A stretch of DNA of 8,138 nucleotides from Chloroflexota bacterium. Its GTDB lineage: Bacteria; Chloroflexota; Anaerolineae; 4572-78; J111. Where the stretch lies: the NCBI GenBank assembly GCA_003694775.1, contig RFJV01000062.1, forward strand, positions 1 to 8,138, given 5' to 3'. Position 1 is the stretch's first letter; each line of letters starts with the position of its first letter. The position numbers were made by a program, and so were the translations under genes. This document shows positions 7,431 through 8,138 of the stretch, in pieces. Below the pieces are notes generated by a model. It did no database searches. It saw only the letters and a program-made list of their open reading frames with translations, and was not told the DNA's origin.

Positions 7431-7464
7431 GGAATAGAAAACGGCGCAGGCGTTATCCTGCGCC
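7431..7464 (-). terminator. probable rho-independent terminator after the partial toroid gene
   Basis: Perfect inverted repeat: GGCGCAGG (7443-7450), six-base loop (7451-7456), CCTGCGCC (7457-7464). Read on the minus strand the stem is followed by GTTTTCTATT, a T-rich but interrupted tail. It lies about 70 bases beyond the stop of the upstream toroid gene and only about 32 bases before the wzy-like ATG. The closeness to the next gene also allows a 5'-leader hairpin or attenuator role. Confidence 0.6.
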
Positions 7465-7467
7465 TTT

Positions 7468-7495
7468 AAGTTATCATAAAACAGTAGGAACTCAA
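7468..7495 (-). promoter_or_regulatory. candidate promoter for the polysaccharide operon
   Basis: In the AT-rich gap the minus strand has TTGAGT (7495-7490), a 16-base spacer, and TAACTT (7473-7468) preceded by TGA, giving an extended -10 look. T-rich tracts lie upstream (around 7510-7530). A better -10 match, TATGAT (7478-7473), is only 11 bases from TTGAGT and so does not pair with it. Transcription would begin at or in the hairpin at 7443-7464. The match to consensus is weak. Confidence 0.3.
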
Positions 7496-7532
7496 TTGGG
7501 GATTAATTAGAAAAAAGTTAAAAAGGTTGGGG

Positions 7533-8138
7533 TTAATACAGTTCCAGCATCAACCGGGCATACCCCTGCTCGCGGTCCATTTGGGGCTGAGTTTCCAGGG
7601 CGTACAGGGCGTGGAGGGCAAACATTGTACCCCAGGTAAACATCACCGGGTGACCGGGCCAGAAATAAAACCCGCCGACCGCATTTCGGTCCGGCGACCG
7701 GGTGCACTGCATCGACTGCACAAACTCCGCGGCGCGGCGGGCGGCCTGCAGGTAGCGCTCGTCTCCCTCCAGGTAAAACAGGATGAGCCAGATACGTATG
7801 GCCTGGGAGGTGGCATCGATGACCCGTTTGGGGCGGACTTTTTCGACGATGCGCCGGCCCATCCGGTGCCACGGTTTCTTGTATTCGATGCTGATGGAGC
7901 CGTCCCGGTTCTGACCGCTGACCAGCCAGTCCGCGCCGCGGCGGGCGGCCTGCAGGTAGCGCTCGTCTCCCAGGGCAAAATGGGCATACAGCAGACCTTC
8001 CAGGGCATAGCAGTGGGGATGGCTGACCACCTGGGGGACGGACGCGTTGGCCCGGATGGCGCCATCTTCATCCTGGAGGCCCAGCGCCCAATCGCACACG
8101 CGGCGGGCCGCGGCGGCGTAGCGGGGGTCATCCGCGGC
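7533..8138 (-). CDS. alpha/alpha-toroid protein, C-terminal part (cut by window edge)
   Basis: The frame is open from the right edge to TAA at 7535-7533, giving about 201 visible residues; the true start lies beyond the window. An internal GTG at 8099 should not be taken as the start, because the repeat unit DDPRYAAAARR continues upstream of it to the edge. Helical hairpins recur as DDPRYAAAARRVCDWALGLQ, GDERYLQAARRGADWLVSGQ and GDERYLQAARRAAEFVQSMQ. This is the same repeat style as the toroid protein at 3822-4979, and the C-terminal halves line up: SHPHCYALEGLL with THTLAYTAEGLW, and DATSQAIRIWLILF with LTGNCQTARLWLCL. It is therefore probably a carbohydrate-active six-hairpin-type protein of unassigned reaction. 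A hairpin terminator follows, so it likely belongs to an upstream transcription unit. Confidence 0.82.
   Translation of the reverse strand, partial: AADDPRYAAAARRVCDWALGLQDEDGAIRANASVPQVVSHPHCYALEGLLYAHFALGDERYLQAARRGADWLVSGQNRDGSISIEYKKPWHRMGRRIVEKVRPKRVIDATSQAIRIWLILFYLEGDERYLQAARRAAEFVQSMQCTRSPDRNAVGGFYFWPGHPVMFTWGTMFALHALYALETQPQMDREQGYARLMLELY
7733..7767. repeat. 35-bp exact direct repeat, copy 1 (inside toroid gene)
   Basis: Identical to 7937-7971 over 35 bases, with mismatches immediately on both sides. It encodes the GDERYLQAARR segment of one helical hairpin. The two copies are 204 bases apart, exactly 68 codons, so they are in the same frame. Confidence 0.9.
7937..7971. repeat. 35-bp exact direct repeat, copy 2 (inside toroid gene)
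   Basis: Second copy of the repeat at 7733-7767, encoding the same GDERYLQAARR residues in the preceding hairpin. A diverged third version (DDPRYAAAARR) lies at about 8100-8132. Confidence 0.9.

Noticed and set aside
1..8138. tRNA, rRNA, insertion sequence or transposase genes
   Set aside because: No cloverleaf, rRNA core sequence, terminal inverted repeats or transposase motifs were recognised on either strand.

Overview
The window is a GC-rich bacterial segment (around 60% G+C by eye) in which every supportable gene is on the minus strand, so the biological order runs from the right end of the window to the left. It reads as a surface- or exopolysaccharide (O-antigen-like) biosynthesis locus. 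Heptamer arrays of the GATTGAC / GGAGATT type, GC-rich codon use and frequent TTG starts would suit a Chloroflexota (Anaerolineae-like) or similar environmental bacterium. That is inference only; no taxonomic marker gene is present.

Layout in transcription order. (1) 8138-7533: C-terminal part of an alpha/alpha-toroid (six-hairpin type) protein, cut by the window edge, with an exact 35-bp internal repeat. (2) 7532-7411: AT-rich gap with a perfect 8-bp-stem hairpin (probable terminator) and a candidate promoter overlapping it. (3) 7410-5950: O-antigen ligase/polymerase-like multipass membrane protein. (4) 5953-5015: WbbL-type family 2 glycosyltransferase, joined to (3) by a 4-bp ATGA overlap. 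(5) 4979-3822: a second alpha/alpha-toroid protein, flanked on both sides by heptamer repeats. (6) 3750-2554: membrane GT2 glycosyltransferase with D, DAD, TED and QRARW motifs. (7) 2553-1414: WecB-type UDP-GlcNAc 2-epimerase, whose ATG directly follows the stop of (6). (8) 1424-93: ArnT/GT39-like multipass glycosyltransferase, whose TTG start overlaps the wecB stop. A possible start codon of a further gene lies at 11-9.

The tight spacing of (3) to (8) (overlaps, zero gap, two short gaps without hairpins) suggests one operon. A plausible division of labour: WecB makes UDP-ManNAc as a sugar donor; the cytoplasmic and membrane GT2 enzymes build a lipid-linked glycan; the GT39-like protein adds a sugar from a lipid carrier outside the membrane; the Wzy/WaaL-like protein polymerises or transfers the glycan. 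The two toroid proteins have no assigned reaction but resemble glycan-acting six-hairpin enzymes. No flippase, initiating phosphoglycosyltransferase or UDP-ManNAc dehydrogenase lies in the window.

The most unusual points are the heptamer array that supplies the last codons and stop of the WbbL-type gene (where gain of one 7-bp unit would fuse it in frame to the toroid gene), the two related but uncharacterised toroid proteins bracketing the wzy/WbbL pair, and the translation-coupled TTG start at the wecB end.
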